A stretch of DNA of 64,000 nucleotides. It comes from Bradyrhizobium diazoefficiens. Lineage in GTDB: Bacteria; Pseudomonadota; Alphaproteobacteria; Rhizobiales; Xanthobacteraceae. Under the pieces are notes generated by a model. The model worked only from the letters and a program-made list of their open reading frames with translations. It was not told where the DNA came from and searched no databases. The position numbers and the translations under genes are program-made. The stretch spans positions 30,179 to 94,178 of the forward strand of contig NZ_JAFCKW010000023.1 in assembly GCF_018129965.1 (NCBI RefSeq), read 5' to 3'. Shown here in pieces: positions 33,410-42,586 of this stretch (the first letter of the stretch is position 1; the number at the start of each line of letters is the position of its first letter).

Positions 33410-34525
33410 GTGCTTTCGAGACTGATATCGTTGCTGCGCCGCATACCTGCGGTGAAATGGGCGTTCACCCGGCTTCGGCCAGAACCGCATGGCGGCAGCA
33501 TCGACGTCGCGCCGCCCCTGGCCAGCAACCCGATAGCCGACATGACCGAGGCAGCACCTGGTCTCGACAGCATCGTCGCAGAGCCGTCGCGTTGCGACGC
33601 TGAGGCGGTAGCCGTCGAACAGGTGCCGGCATCTCCAATCGAGCCCGAGCCGGTTCATGCTCCTGAGCTCGTCGACCATGATCCGCGTGCTGAACTCCCG
33701 ATTGCCGCTGAATTTGCCGCCGAGGAAGCGGCGCCGGCTCCTGTTGTCGAAGCGGAGCGCGAGCAGCTCGATGCCCCTGAACCCGTTATCAGCGACGAGC
33801 CATCCATCGAAGCCTCGACCGAACTCGAACCCGTCGTCGCAGAAGAGATATCCGACGATGTCGCGGCCCCTGCGGTTGACGCCCCTGTTCTGATCATGAA
33901 CGACGAGCCATCTTGCGGCGACGTCGTGGATGCTGAACCGGTCATCGCCGACAACGCCGATGCAGCTCTCGCGGAAAGCGACGTCTCGCCGATGGATATC
34001 GCCGAGGCCAACATCGAAAGCGTCCCCTCCTCGACCGCACCGGACGAGATCGAGCCGATCTCCACGACCGTTGCTGTGCCGGTTCCGCTACTTGTCGCGG
34101 AGACCGCTCCAGGCGCCGTTAAGTCTGGCGCGCCGGAACCGGTCCTCGAGTTTCCCGCTCCGAAGATCGCTCGCGTGCAGAAGGCGCGCGCGAAGGTCAC
34201 GCCCCCCGTCGATCGCGCCACACTGATCCGGCAGCGCTGGGCGGAGACCGGGATCAGGATGTGGAATCCTCGGCTTCACGGCGCAGGCGATGCCACGCTG
34301 AACATCCAGGGGCGTGTCGAACTGCTGCCGCCCGCCCCCGGCGAAACCATGCCACGCTACGACAAGCTGGAATTCAGGATGCTGGGTGGGCAGATTGTCT
34401 GCGAGGGCATCATCGTCGAGGCGCCTGCGCATGCGGGCCCGCGTAGCTTTACGCGGCTCGCCGAGCCGGGGAAATCCGAGCGGGTCCGTGAACCTGTGCG
34501 CGAACGGCAAGCCGTCCTCGCCTGA
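33410..34525 (+). CDS. Acidic Ala/Pro/Glu/Val-rich protein with conserved basic C-terminal domain
   Basis: About 371 residues in three parts: a basic amphipathic N-terminus (LISLLRRIPAVKWAFTRLRP), a long low-complexity acidic region (about 50-245) rich in Ala, Pro, Glu, Val and Asp with recurring AEPV-like blocks, and a C-terminal 110 residues of ordinary composition including RATLIRQRWAETGIRMWNPR. No family was recognised. GTG 33410 was chosen because it starts at the basic segment; TTG 33353 is also possible. It stands alone between unrelated genes. Confidence 0.6.
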   Translation: MLSRLISLLRRIPAVKWAFTRLRPEPHGGSIDVAPPLASNPIADMTEAAPGLDSIVAEPSRCDAEAVAVEQVPASPIEPEPVHAPELVDHDPRAELPIAAEFAAEEAAPAPVVEAEREQLDAPEPVISDEPSIEASTELEPVVAEEISDDVAAPAVDAPVLIMNDEPSCGDVVDAEPVIADNADAALAESDVSPMDIAEANIESVPSSTAPDEIEPISTTVAVPVPLLVAETAPGAVKSGAPEPVLEFPAPKIARVQKARAKVTPPVDRATLIRQRWAETGIRMWNPRLHGAGDATLNIQGRVELLPPAPGETMPRYDKLEFRMLGGQIVCEGIIVEAPAHAGPRSFTRLAEPGKSERVREPVRERQAVLA

Positions 34526-34532
34526 CCCCTCT

Positions 34533-34547
34533 GCCCGGCGACCGGGC
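34533..34547 (+). terminator. Short hairpin after the acidic-protein gene
   Basis: GCCCGG, loop CGA, CCGGGC: a perfect 6-bp stem 8 bases after the stop at 34525, followed by AAAGACC. It is weak and has no T-run. Confidence 0.3.
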
Positions 34548-34716
34548 AAAGACCGTCATGCCGAAATCGGACGGAGATCGTTATTCCGCGCATGGACGGA
34601 AGATTTTCGGACACCAGGCGGTTGCTGCGGTATCGCGCAGCGCGTAGCTTGGGCACCGGCCGCCCGGCGAAAGCCGCCTGCGGTCAGAATGACAAGAACA
34701 CTCCGGGAGGCAACCT

Positions 34717-35601
34717 ATGAAGAAGCTCATGGCCGCGCTGTGTGCGCTGGCGTTTTTCACAACTGGCACGCAGGCGCAGACGGTCAAGGATTTCCTCGCT
34801 GCGGTCACCAAGAAGTGGACCGCGCCATTCGAGCCGTTCCAGCTCATCGACAATATCTACTATGTCGGCACCGATGGCATTGCCGTGTACGTCATCAAGA
34901 CCTCGCAAGGCCTGATCCTGATGGACACGGCGCTTCCGCAGTCGACCGGCATGATCAAGGACAACATCGCAAAGCTTGGCCTCAAGGCCTCTGACATCAA
35001 GATCATCCTCAACACGCATGCGCATTTTGATCACACCGGCGGTTTCGCCGAGATCAAGAAGGAGACCGGTGCGCAGCTCATCGCCGGCGAACGCGACAGG
35101 CCTTTGCTCGAAGGCGGCTTCTATCCCGGCGACGAGAAGAACGAGGATCTCGCCTTCCCGGCGGTGAAGGTCGATCGCGCCGTGAAGGAAGGTGACAAGG
35201 TCACGCTCGGCGACACCACGCTGACGGCGCACGCAACGCCAGGCCATTCGCCGGGCTGCACGAGCTGGGAGATGACCGTGAAGGACGGAGGCCAGGACCG
35301 CCAGGTGCTGTTCTTCTGCAGCGGTACGGTCGCGTTGAACCGGCTGGTCGGACAGCCGACCCATCCCGGCATTGTCGACGACTACCGCGCGACGTACGCC
35401 AAGGTGAAGGCGATGAAGATCGACGTCCTGCTCGGTCCGCATCCTGAAGTCTATGGCATGCAGGCCAAACGCGCAGAGATGAAGGACGGTGCGCCGAACC
35501 CGTTCGTCAAGCCCGGCGAGCTTGCAACCTATGCGACAAGCCTGTCGGAGGATTTCGACAAGCAGCTCGCCAAACAAACCGCGGCTCTCGAGAAGAAATA
35601 G
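34717..35601 (+). CDS. Subclass B3 metallo-beta-lactamase, BJP-1-like
   Basis: A 294-residue periplasmic zinc hydrolase with signal peptide (1-20, ending TQA). The B3 ligands are H101-A-H103-F-D105-H106, H177 (TPGHSPGC) and H242 (GPHPEVYG). From memory, long segments such as FEPFQLIDNIYYVGTDGIAV and NGxAVALNRL-equivalent FFCSGTVALNRL are nearly those of BJP-1 of Bradyrhizobium; identity cannot be measured here. It hydrolyses beta-lactams in related enzymes. ATG 34717 has GGGAGG upstream. No regulator or mobile element is adjacent, so it looks like an intrinsic chromosomal gene. Confidence 0.9.
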   Translation: MKKLMAALCALAFFTTGTQAQTVKDFLAAVTKKWTAPFEPFQLIDNIYYVGTDGIAVYVIKTSQGLILMDTALPQSTGMIKDNIAKLGLKASDIKIILNTHAHFDHTGGFAEIKKETGAQLIAGERDRPLLEGGFYPGDEKNEDLAFPAVKVDRAVKEGDKVTLGDTTLTAHATPGHSPGCTSWEMTVKDGGQDRQVLFFCSGTVALNRLVGQPTHPGIVDDYRATYAKVKAMKIDVLLGPHPEVYGMQAKRAEMKDGAPNPFVKPGELATYATSLSEDFDKQLAKQTAALEKK

Positions 35602-35959
35602 CCGCCGCCTTACCACTCCTCCTAGTAGAGATAGTGATCACCTCTCGCGGCGAGAGGTGATGGGCGTCTCGCCATCCCCCACAACGACGCGGCCATGCGC
35701 TGCGCCGCCTCGTTGCGCGCATGGTTAGCAGGTCGTAGCTCCGATCGCTGAGGGCGACTTTGTGTCCTGGACGCGCGTCCTCGACGCGCGTTCTGGCCGC
35801 CGGATATCCTTAACGTGGCCTCACCAATGCACGCGGCCGAAATCCCTGCGGTCGTTTGCAACCCGCATCGGCGCTCACCGATGGAACCAGCCTAACGCGC
35901 CCTTTACCCGCGCTGTGCAAGATTATCCTCGTTTTGAAGGTATCGGGGCTCGTATTGCA
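35602..35959. other. 358-base region between the metallo-beta-lactamase and the GGDEF gene
   Basis: No supported gene is present. It holds a perfect palindrome at 35637-35661. The GGDEF-protein frame is open from 35762, but that part reads as non-coding and lacks a ribosome-binding site. Confidence 0.45.
35637..35661. terminator. Perfect palindrome after the metallo-beta-lactamase gene
   Basis: ATCACCTCTCGC, one G, GCGAGAGGTGAT: 12-bp perfect arms, 36 bases after the stop at 35601. It is a likely terminator or 3'-end stabiliser. There is no T-run. Confidence 0.5.
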
Positions 35960-37969
35960 ATGCCTGTCGCCAATTTGAACTCTCATATAGCCGCCGCGGT
36001 GCGACTGTTTCGCGTGCCCGCCGACAACCCGGACTTGATGCGCGCGCAGTTCGGCGCGTTCTCCAAACAGATGCCGTTGCTCTACTTCATCCTCATGAGC
36101 AACACGATCGCGGTCGCCTACACTTATGTGAATTTGGCGCCGGACTGGCTGACGATCATCGTCCCCACCGTGCTGACCATGCTCGCCGCGCTCCGAACCT
36201 TCTGGTGGCTACGCCAGCGCCACCTTGTACGCAGCGATGCCGACATCCTGCGCAATCTGCGCTCCACCAACTGGATGACGCTTCCGATCGGCGCCGGCTT
36301 CACCGCATGGTCGTTCGCGCTCTATCCCTATGGCGATCCGTTCGCCAAGAGCCAGGTCGCCTTCTACATGGCCGTGACCGTGATCGGCTGCATCTTCTCG
36401 CTGATGCATCTGCGCTCGGCGGCACTGATCGTCACGCTGATCGTCGACGTACCTTATGTCCTGTTCTTCTGGGCGACGGGAGAGCCGACGCTGAGGGCGA
36501 TCGCAATCAACAACCTCCTCGTGTCGGGCGCGATGGTGACGGTGCTGTTCATCTACTATCGCGACTTCGCCGACCTCGTCGCCAGCCGCAAGTCGCTGCT
36601 CGCACAGCAGGCAGCGACCCAGGCGCTCTCGGACGAAAACTTCCGCCTCGCCAATCTCGATTCCCTCACCGAACTGCCGAACCGTCGTCGCTTCTTCGCC
36701 GAACTGTCGAGCGCCTTCGCGGATGCCGAGCGCAGACATGTTCGCGTCGCGGTCGGGATCATCGATCTCGACGGCTTCAAGCCGATCAACGACAATTACG
36801 GGCACTCGGTCGGCGACCGCGTGCTGATCGAGGCGGGCCAGAGGATCCGCGAGGTTTGCGAGGGCTTCGGGCCGCAGCGCGTGGAATTTGCCCGGCTCGG
36901 CGGCGACGAGTTCGGTCTCGTCGTCTGCGGTGACCCGGAGGATATGGATCTGATGCGGCTCGGCGAACGCATCGGCGACCAAGTCAAGCTGCCTTATCAG
37001 CTCGACAACGCCCATACCGGACTGTCGTGCTCGATCGGCTTCGCCCTGTTCCCGGACTCCGCCACGACGCCGGAGACGCTCTATGAGTGCGCCGATTATT
37101 CACTCTATCACGCCAAGCGCCATCTGCGCGGACGCACCGTGATCTTCTCGGGCGAGCTCGAAGCCGAAATCCGCAGCCGCGGCGTGATCGAGACCTTGCT
37201 GCGGACTGCCGATTTCGACACCGAGATGGACCTCGTGTTCCAGCCGATCGTGGAAGCCGTGAGCGAGCACACCGCCGGCTTCGAGGTCCTGGCGCGCTGG
37301 CGCAGTTCGCGCCTCGGGCTGGTCTCGCCGGCCGATTTCATCCCGGCCGCCGAGCGCATCGGACTGATCCGGCCGCTGACGCAGTCCCTGCTCGGTCGCG
37401 CCCTCGCAACTGCCAGGACCTGGCCCGACGATATCCGTCTTTCTTTCAACCTCTCCGCCCACGACGTCTGCGCGGCCGGAGGAATCCTGCCGCTGATTTC
37501 CATTATCGAGAAAAGCGGCGTACCGCCCCGCCGGATCGATTTCGAAATCACAGAGACCGCCGTCACCTTCGATTTCGCGCGCGCGCAAGAATCGATCGCG
37601 ACGCTGAAGGCCATGGGCTGCGGCATTTCGCTGGATGATTTCGGGACCGGCTATTCCTCGCTGAGCCACGTACACCGGCTGCCGCTCGACAAGATCAAGG
37701 TCGACCGCAGCTTCGTCGCCGATATCAACGACAATCCTGTGAGCCACAAGATCATCAAGTCACTCGCGGGTCTGTGCGATGACATGGAGATTGCCTGTGT
37801 CGCCGAGGGCGTCGAGACCCGCGCCCAGCTCGACAGCCTGCGCCGGCTCGGATGCAACTTCATCCAGGGCTATTATTTCGCAAAGCCCATGCCGGCGAGC
37901 GCGATTGGCGACTATCTCGCGAAGGAACGGCAAAGGCTCGACGGTGCCGGAGCCAAGGTCGTGGCCTGA
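35960..37969 (+). CDS. Membrane-bound GGDEF/EAL-domain protein
   Basis: A 669-residue protein: about six membrane segments (40-215), a GGDEF domain with the canonical active site G314-G-D-E-F318 preceded by RL, and an EAL-type domain. In the EAL domain the name motif is E442-V-L, while other phosphodiesterase residues remain (the Glu in FEITET, the DDFGTGYSS loop, K in KIKVDRSF, and EGVET). It may make cyclic di-GMP, break it down, or do one of these under control of the membrane part. ATG 35960 precedes the first conserved residues; the site is weak. Confidence 0.87.
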   Translation: MPVANLNSHIAAAVRLFRVPADNPDLMRAQFGAFSKQMPLLYFILMSNTIAVAYTYVNLAPDWLTIIVPTVLTMLAALRTFWWLRQRHLVRSDADILRNLRSTNWMTLPIGAGFTAWSFALYPYGDPFAKSQVAFYMAVTVIGCIFSLMHLRSAALIVTLIVDVPYVLFFWATGEPTLRAIAINNLLVSGAMVTVLFIYYRDFADLVASRKSLLAQQAATQALSDENFRLANLDSLTELPNRRRFFAELSSAFADAERRHVRVAVGIIDLDGFKPINDNYGHSVGDRVLIEAGQRIREVCEGFGPQRVEFARLGGDEFGLVVCGDPEDMDLMRLGERIGDQVKLPYQLDNAHTGLSCSIGFALFPDSATTPETLYECADYSLYHAKRHLRGRTVIFSGELEAEIRSRGVIETLLRTADFDTEMDLVFQPIVEAVSEHTAGFEVLARWRSSRLGLVSPADFIPAAERIGLIRPLTQSLLGRALATARTWPDDIRLSFNLSAHDVCAAGGILPLISIIEKSGVPPRRIDFEITETAVTFDFARAQESIATLKAMGCGISLDDFGTGYSSLSHVHRLPLDKIKVDRSFVADINDNPVSHKIIKSLAGLCDDMEIACVAEGVETRAQLDSLRRLGCNFIQGYYFAKPMPASAIGDYLAKERQRLDGAGAKVVA

Positions 37970-37975
37970 GGCCGC

Positions 37976-38695
37976 TCACACCGCGCAGTAGCGTTCCTGG
38001 ATGTCTTTGTCGGCCAGCAGCGCCGCGGCGCTGCTCTCATGCACCACTTCGCCCCGATCGATGATCACGGCCCGGTCGGCGAGCCGCAGCGCCCATTCGA
38101 CGTTCTGCTCGACCAGCAGCAGCGTCTTGCCTTCGTCACGCAGGCGGCGGAACAGCACGCCCATCTCCTCGACCAAGACAGGCATGATGCCTTCCGAAGG
38201 CTCGTCGAGCAGGATCATTCTAGGTTTTCCGATCAGCGCGCGCGCGATCGCGAGCATCTGCTGCTCACCGCCCGACAGCGTGACGCCCTCCTGATCAAGG
38301 CGCTCCTTGAGGCGTGGGAAGGTCTCGGCGATCTCGTCGATCGCCGCGCGCTCCTCGATATCACCGCCGGCAGCGACAAGGCCAAGACGAAGGTTCTCGC
38401 GCACGGAGAGTCCCGGAACGATACGGCGCTCCTCGGGCACATAGGCCAGGCCGAGGTGGAAGCGCTGATGGGCGCGGAGCGGCAGCAGCTCGCTGCCCGC
38501 GAAGCGTACGCGGCCCCTGGCCTTCGGCATCAGGCCCATCATCGCCCGCAGCGTCGTGGTCTTGCCGGCCCCGTTGCGGCCTACGAGAGCGACGACCTCG
38601 CCCGGATTCACGTGCAGGGAGATGCCGTGGAGGATGTGACTCGCGCCATACCAGGCGTGAAGATCTTCGATTTCGAGCAACGCGGTCTCAGCCAT
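37976..38695 (-). CDS. Branched-chain-type ABC transporter ATPase LivF
   Basis: A 239-residue ATPase of the HAAT family: Walker A GRNGAGKTT, signature LSGGEQQMLAIARAL, Walker B MILLDEPSEGI, and the LivF-type opening of an aromatic residue before GASHILHGIS. ATG 38695 has GAAGG and overlaps the livG stop. It is the last gene of the minus-strand run that begins with the molybdenum hydroxylase. It energises uptake of an amino acid-like or aromatic compound with the genes at 38688-42563. Confidence 0.88.
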   Translation of the reverse strand: MAETALLEIEDLHAWYGASHILHGISLHVNPGEVVALVGRNGAGKTTTLRAMMGLMPKARGRVRFAGSELLPLRAHQRFHLGLAYVPEERRIVPGLSVRENLRLGLVAAGGDIEERAAIDEIAETFPRLKERLDQEGVTLSGGEQQMLAIARALIGKPRMILLDEPSEGIMPVLVEEMGVLFRRLRDEGKTLLLVEQNVEWALRLADRAVIIDRGEVVHESSAAALLADKDIQERYCAV

Positions 38696-39443
38696 AGCCT
38701 TCACTCTGTCCGAGGTAGACCCGGCGGACGTCCGGGTTGCTCCTGATCTCGTCGGGCGCGCCGTCCGCGAGCAGGCGGCCGTGATGCAGCACCACGACGC
38801 GTTTGGACAGGCCCAGCACCATCTTCATCTTGTGCTCGACGAGGAGCACGGTGCGCTTTTCGGCAAGGCGCTCGAGCAGCGCGACCATGTCCTTGGTCTC
38901 TTCCGGCCCCATGCCCGCGGTCGGCTCGTCCAGCAGCAGCAATTCGGGCTCGGACACCAGCGCGATCGCGATCTCCAGCGCGCGCTGCTGGCCATGCGAC
39001 AGGAATTTTGCAACTTCGCCGCGCTTGGGGAGCAGACCGACGGCGTCGAGCGCAGCATCGGCGCGCGCGTTCAGCTCGGTCAAACGGCCGCGGTTGCGCC
39101 AGATGTCGTAGCTCACGGTCAGCGCCTGCGCTGCAACGCGGACGTTCTCGTGCACGGACAAGTCCGGAAAGATGTTGGTGATCTGGTAGGACCGCGAGAT
39201 GCCCTGATGCACGAAACGGTGCTGCGGGAGGCCGTTGAGCTCGCGGCCCCTGAAGTGCAGCTTGCCCGATGTCGGGGTCAGCGCACCTGAAAGGATGTTG
39301 AAGAAGGTGCTCTTGCCCGCGCCGTTCGGCCCGATGATCGAGGTGAGCTGTCCCGCTGCAAACGACACGGTGATGCCCTCGAGCGCGACGAAGCCGCCGA
39401 AGCGCTTGCCGACGCCATCGACGCGAATCAGTTCGCCGCTCAT
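38688..39443 (-). CDS. Branched-chain-type ABC transporter ATPase LivG
   Basis: A 251-residue ATPase: Walker A GPNGAGKSTFFN, the LivG insert after it (RSYQITNIFPDLSVHENV), a signature LSHGQQRALEIAIAL (His in place of the second Gly) and Walker B LLLLDEPTAGM. The ATG at 39443 overlaps the permease stop (ATGA). It pairs with LivF on the two permeases. Confidence 0.88.
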   Translation of the reverse strand: MSGELIRVDGVGKRFGGFVALEGITVSFAAGQLTSIIGPNGAGKSTFFNILSGALTPTSGKLHFRGRELNGLPQHRFVHQGISRSYQITNIFPDLSVHENVRVAAQALTVSYDIWRNRGRLTELNARADAALDAVGLLPKRGEVAKFLSHGQQRALEIAIALVSEPELLLLDEPTAGMGPEETKDMVALLERLAEKRTVLLVEHKMKMVLGLSKRVVVLHHGRLLADGAPDEIRSNPDVRRVYLGQSEGYG

Positions 39444-40438
39444 GGCCGCGCCTTTCCGATACCGAGAGCGTCGAGCAGCGTGCCCCAGATGCCCTTGGGC
39501 AGGAACAGCACGAACAGAACGAAGATCGCGCCGACAAAGATCTGCCAGTGCGGCGTCCACAGCGAAATGACGTCCTCCAGGATCAGGAAGCTTGCCGCGC
39601 CGACGAAGGGTCCGAAGAAGCTGCGCGCGCCGCCGAGCAGCACCATCATCACGATCATGCCGGAGGTCTGATAGTGCAGGAGGTCCAGCGGCACGATCGA
39701 CAGATGCAGCGCCAGCATGCAGCCGCCGAGCGACGAGATCGCACCAGACAGCATGAACACGATCAGCTTGCTGCGTTCGACGTCATAGCCGCAGGCGCGC
39801 GCCCGTTGCTCGTTCTCGCGGATCGCCTCGATGACGGCGCCGAACGGCGAGTTCAGGATGCGCGACTGGAACCACATCGCCAGCGCAGCGAAAGCCATCA
39901 GCACATAGTATTTGTTGACGGGATCGAGGAAGTTGACCTGAAAGCCAAACAGATTGATGCGGTCGACCGTGAATCCGCGCAGGCCGTTCTCGCCGCCAGT
40001 GAACGAGGAGGCCTGCAGCGCGACATAATAGACGAGCTGGGCCAGCGCGAGCGTCACCATGGAAAAATAGATGCCGCGGGTGCGGGTCGAGACCATGCCG
40101 ATCGCGGCGGCAAGGCAAGTGCTGAGGAGGACGGCGATCGGCACCGCCGCAAACCAGGGCATGCCATAGCGGCCGATCGCAATGCCGGTGAAGTAGGCGC
40201 CGGCGCCGAAGAACGCCGCCTGCCCGAATGACAGCAGCCCGGTGTAGCCGAACAGAAGATTGTAGCCCATCACCACGACGCCGTAGATTAGGACGTTGAC
40301 GGCGAGCGCCTGGGACGGCAACAGCCACGGCAACACGGCCAGCACCGCAATCGACAGCAGCACGCGCTGGTCGAGGACCCAGCCGAGCCCGCTGGAAGCT
40401 GGTTTGGCGACCGCTTCGCCGGTCGATGGTGACGTCAC
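39440..40438 (-). CDS. Branched-chain-type ABC transporter permease LivM
   Basis: A 332-residue permease with about ten membrane segments, with family signatures LFGYTGLLSFGQAAFFGAGAY and the coupling region ENEQRARACGYDVERSKL. It starts with GTG 40438, overlapping the livH stop (GTGA), and overlaps livG at its end. Confidence 0.87.
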   Translation of the reverse strand: MTSPSTGEAVAKPASSGLGWVLDQRVLLSIAVLAVLPWLLPSQALAVNVLIYGVVVMGYNLLFGYTGLLSFGQAAFFGAGAYFTGIAIGRYGMPWFAAVPIAVLLSTCLAAAIGMVSTRTRGIYFSMVTLALAQLVYYVALQASSFTGGENGLRGFTVDRINLFGFQVNFLDPVNKYYVLMAFAALAMWFQSRILNSPFGAVIEAIRENEQRARACGYDVERSKLIVFMLSGAISSLGGCMLALHLSIVPLDLLHYQTSGMIVMMVLLGGARSFFGPFVGAASFLILEDVISLWTPHWQIFVGAIFVLFVLFLPKGIWGTLLDALGIGKARP

Positions 40439-41310
40439 GCGGTCCTCCCTTTCACGCCGAACAGCCCTTCGGGACGGATCAGCAACACCACCGCCATCAG
40501 CCCGAACATCACGATCGTCGCCATTTCAGGAGCGAACAGAGCCACCAGGCTGATGGAAATGCCGACCATCAGGCCGGCAACCACCGCGCCCACGATCGAG
40601 CCGAGGCCGCCGATCACGGTCACCACGAAGGCTTCCGCCAGCACCAGCGAGCCCATCTCCGGATTGACGCTGCGCATGGGCCCCGCGAGCACGCCACCCA
40701 GCGCGGCCAGGCCGACACCCAGCCCGAAGATCGCAAGCCAGACCCGTCCGATATCGACACCGAGCACCTGCATGATGGTGGGATCACGAGCACCGGCGCG
40801 CACGATCAGGCCGACGCGGGTCTTCTCCAGAGTGAGCCAGAGCACCAGCAGCACCACCGCCACGAGGGCGATCACGAACAGCCGATAACGCGGGAAGAAT
40901 CCGATACCGAGATCGAGCACGCCGACCAGTTGCGGCGGGGTCGGAAACGGAATGCCGTCGCTTCCGAAAACGATACGCACGCCCTCGACCAGGATGTAGC
41001 TGAGCCCGAAGGTGAGCAGCAGAGGATCGTCGATCGAGCGTCCGTAGAGCCTGCGGATCAGGACGAACTCGATCAGCATGCCGATGGCGCCGATCAAAAC
41101 GGGAGCGAGCAGCAATCCCCACCAGAAGCTGCCGGTGAGCGACGCCAGATACAGCCCCGCATAGGCCCCGATCATGAACAGCGCGCCGTGGGCGAAATTC
41201 ACGACCCCCAGCATGCCGAACACGATCGTCAGCCCAAGCGCAGTGATCACCAGGACCGCGCCAAGCGCGATCCCGGAGAGAAGCTGCATGATGATCAGCG
41301 ACAGATCCAT
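40435..41310 (-). CDS. Branched-chain-type ABC transporter permease LivH
   Basis: A 291-residue permease with the LivH signatures ALGLTIVFGMLGVVNFAHGA and GARDPTIMQVLGVDIGRVW. ATG 41310 was chosen over the longer frame (to 41349) because it begins at the first membrane segment. It lies 11 bases downstream of the binding-protein gene. Confidence 0.86.
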   Translation of the reverse strand: MDLSLIIMQLLSGIALGAVLVITALGLTIVFGMLGVVNFAHGALFMIGAYAGLYLASLTGSFWWGLLLAPVLIGAIGMLIEFVLIRRLYGRSIDDPLLLTFGLSYILVEGVRIVFGSDGIPFPTPPQLVGVLDLGIGFFPRYRLFVIALVAVVLLVLWLTLEKTRVGLIVRAGARDPTIMQVLGVDIGRVWLAIFGLGVGLAALGGVLAGPMRSVNPEMGSLVLAEAFVVTVIGGLGSIVGAVVAGLMVGISISLVALFAPEMATIVMFGLMAVVLLIRPEGLFGVKGRTA

Positions 41311-41321
41311 CGTCACTGACT

Positions 41322-42563
41322 TCAGGTCGCGTGGCCAAGCTCGCTGCAACTGCGCAGCAACTCGTCGGAGCCTGCGTCGTTGGCCAGGATCGCGAACAAA
41401 TCGTTGTCATTGGCCATGGCGGACTTCTTCTTGGACTCCAGCACCAGCACCGACTGCACCGACTGGTGATCGCATTTACGGTAGTGCTGCGGACCCTTGG
41501 TGATATCGTATTGCAGCTTCTCCAGCGCATCGACGACCTTGTCGGTCTCGGTGCCGCCGGCGGCCTGCATCGCAGCCAGCAACGAGCCGACGCCGGAATA
41601 GCCGTAAGCGCCGTAATCGGTCGGGATCGCGCCGCCATTGGCGGCCTTGAACGCCGTGTTGAAACTGGCAGCCGATTTGCTCTGCGTCTCAAGGCCCCAG
41701 AAATAGTTGGAGCCGCCGACGACGCCCTCGAACACGTCGGGGCCGACCGCCAGGCGCTGGTTGTGCAGGATCACCGGCACGACGATCTTCATCTGCTGCT
41801 TGACGCCGAAATCCACCGCCTGCTTGATCGCATTGGCCTGATCACGGCCGAAATTGGAAATGCAGAGCACATCAGGCCGCAACGACATCAGGCGCGGCAT
41901 GAAGGTGGAATAGTCGGCCGCACCGAACGGATGCAGGATCTCCCCGACGGTATCGGCGCCGATCGTCGCCTGCGCGCGCTTGAACCCCCGCAGCATCTCG
42001 TGGCCATAGGCATAATCGGCGACGAGATGGGCGACCTTCATACCTTTCTTCAAGGTCTGCCGCGCCACGGCCGCCGTGGTCATGTGCGGATTGAGCGCCT
42101 CGTGGAAGGTGTACTTGCTGAAATCCTTGGCCTCGTTGATGGTGTCGGACTGGCTGATCGAGACGTAGATCACGCCGCGGGCGCGCGTGACTTCGTTGAC
42201 CGCGAGCTGCACGGCGCTGGAGAGCGCGCCGACCACCGCATGAACCTTGTCCTTCTCGATCAGCTCGAGCGTCCGGGTCGCCGCTTCGCCCGCATTGAGC
42301 TTGTCGTCGCGTACCAGGAGCTCGACCTTGCGGCCGCCGATGCCGCCCTTGTCGTTGACCAGCTTGACCGCGAGCTCGGCGCATTTGACCTGGTCGCGCG
42401 CTTCAGCGGCGAAGGGGCCGGTGAGCGGCGTCGGGAAGCCGATACGGACCGTCTCGTCCGCTGCGCGGCCGATACGAGGCATGGCGAGCAGGGCCGCGCC
42501 GGCCGACAGTCCGGCGAGCGCAGTGCGGCGGGTTATTTTCGAGGTCGAACCGGATTTGGGCAT
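41322..42563 (-). CDS. Branched-chain-type ABC transporter substrate-binding protein
   Basis: A 413-residue periplasmic binding protein of the Leu/Ile/Val type, with a Tat signal (T-R-R-T-A-L-A-G-L-S) and the opening VRIGFPTPLTGPFAAEA. The middle holds IYVSISQSDTINEAKD, similar to binding proteins for amides, urea or aromatic acids rather than leucine. GGAGG precedes ATG 42563. It sits directly after the molybdenum hydroxylase, so its ligand may be that enzyme's substrate; this is inference. Confidence 0.86.
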   Translation of the reverse strand: MPKSGSTSKITRRTALAGLSAGAALLAMPRIGRAADETVRIGFPTPLTGPFAAEARDQVKCAELAVKLVNDKGGIGGRKVELLVRDDKLNAGEAATRTLELIEKDKVHAVVGALSSAVQLAVNEVTRARGVIYVSISQSDTINEAKDFSKYTFHEALNPHMTTAAVARQTLKKGMKVAHLVADYAYGHEMLRGFKRAQATIGADTVGEILHPFGAADYSTFMPRLMSLRPDVLCISNFGRDQANAIKQAVDFGVKQQMKIVVPVILHNQRLAVGPDVFEGVVGGSNYFWGLETQSKSAASFNTAFKAANGGAIPTDYGAYGYSGVGSLLAAMQAAGGTETDKVVDALEKLQYDITKGPQHYRKCDHQSVQSVLVLESKKKSAMANDNDLFAILANDAGSDELLRSCSELGHAT

Positions 42564-42586
42564 GATTTCCTCCAACTGTGTTTTTT

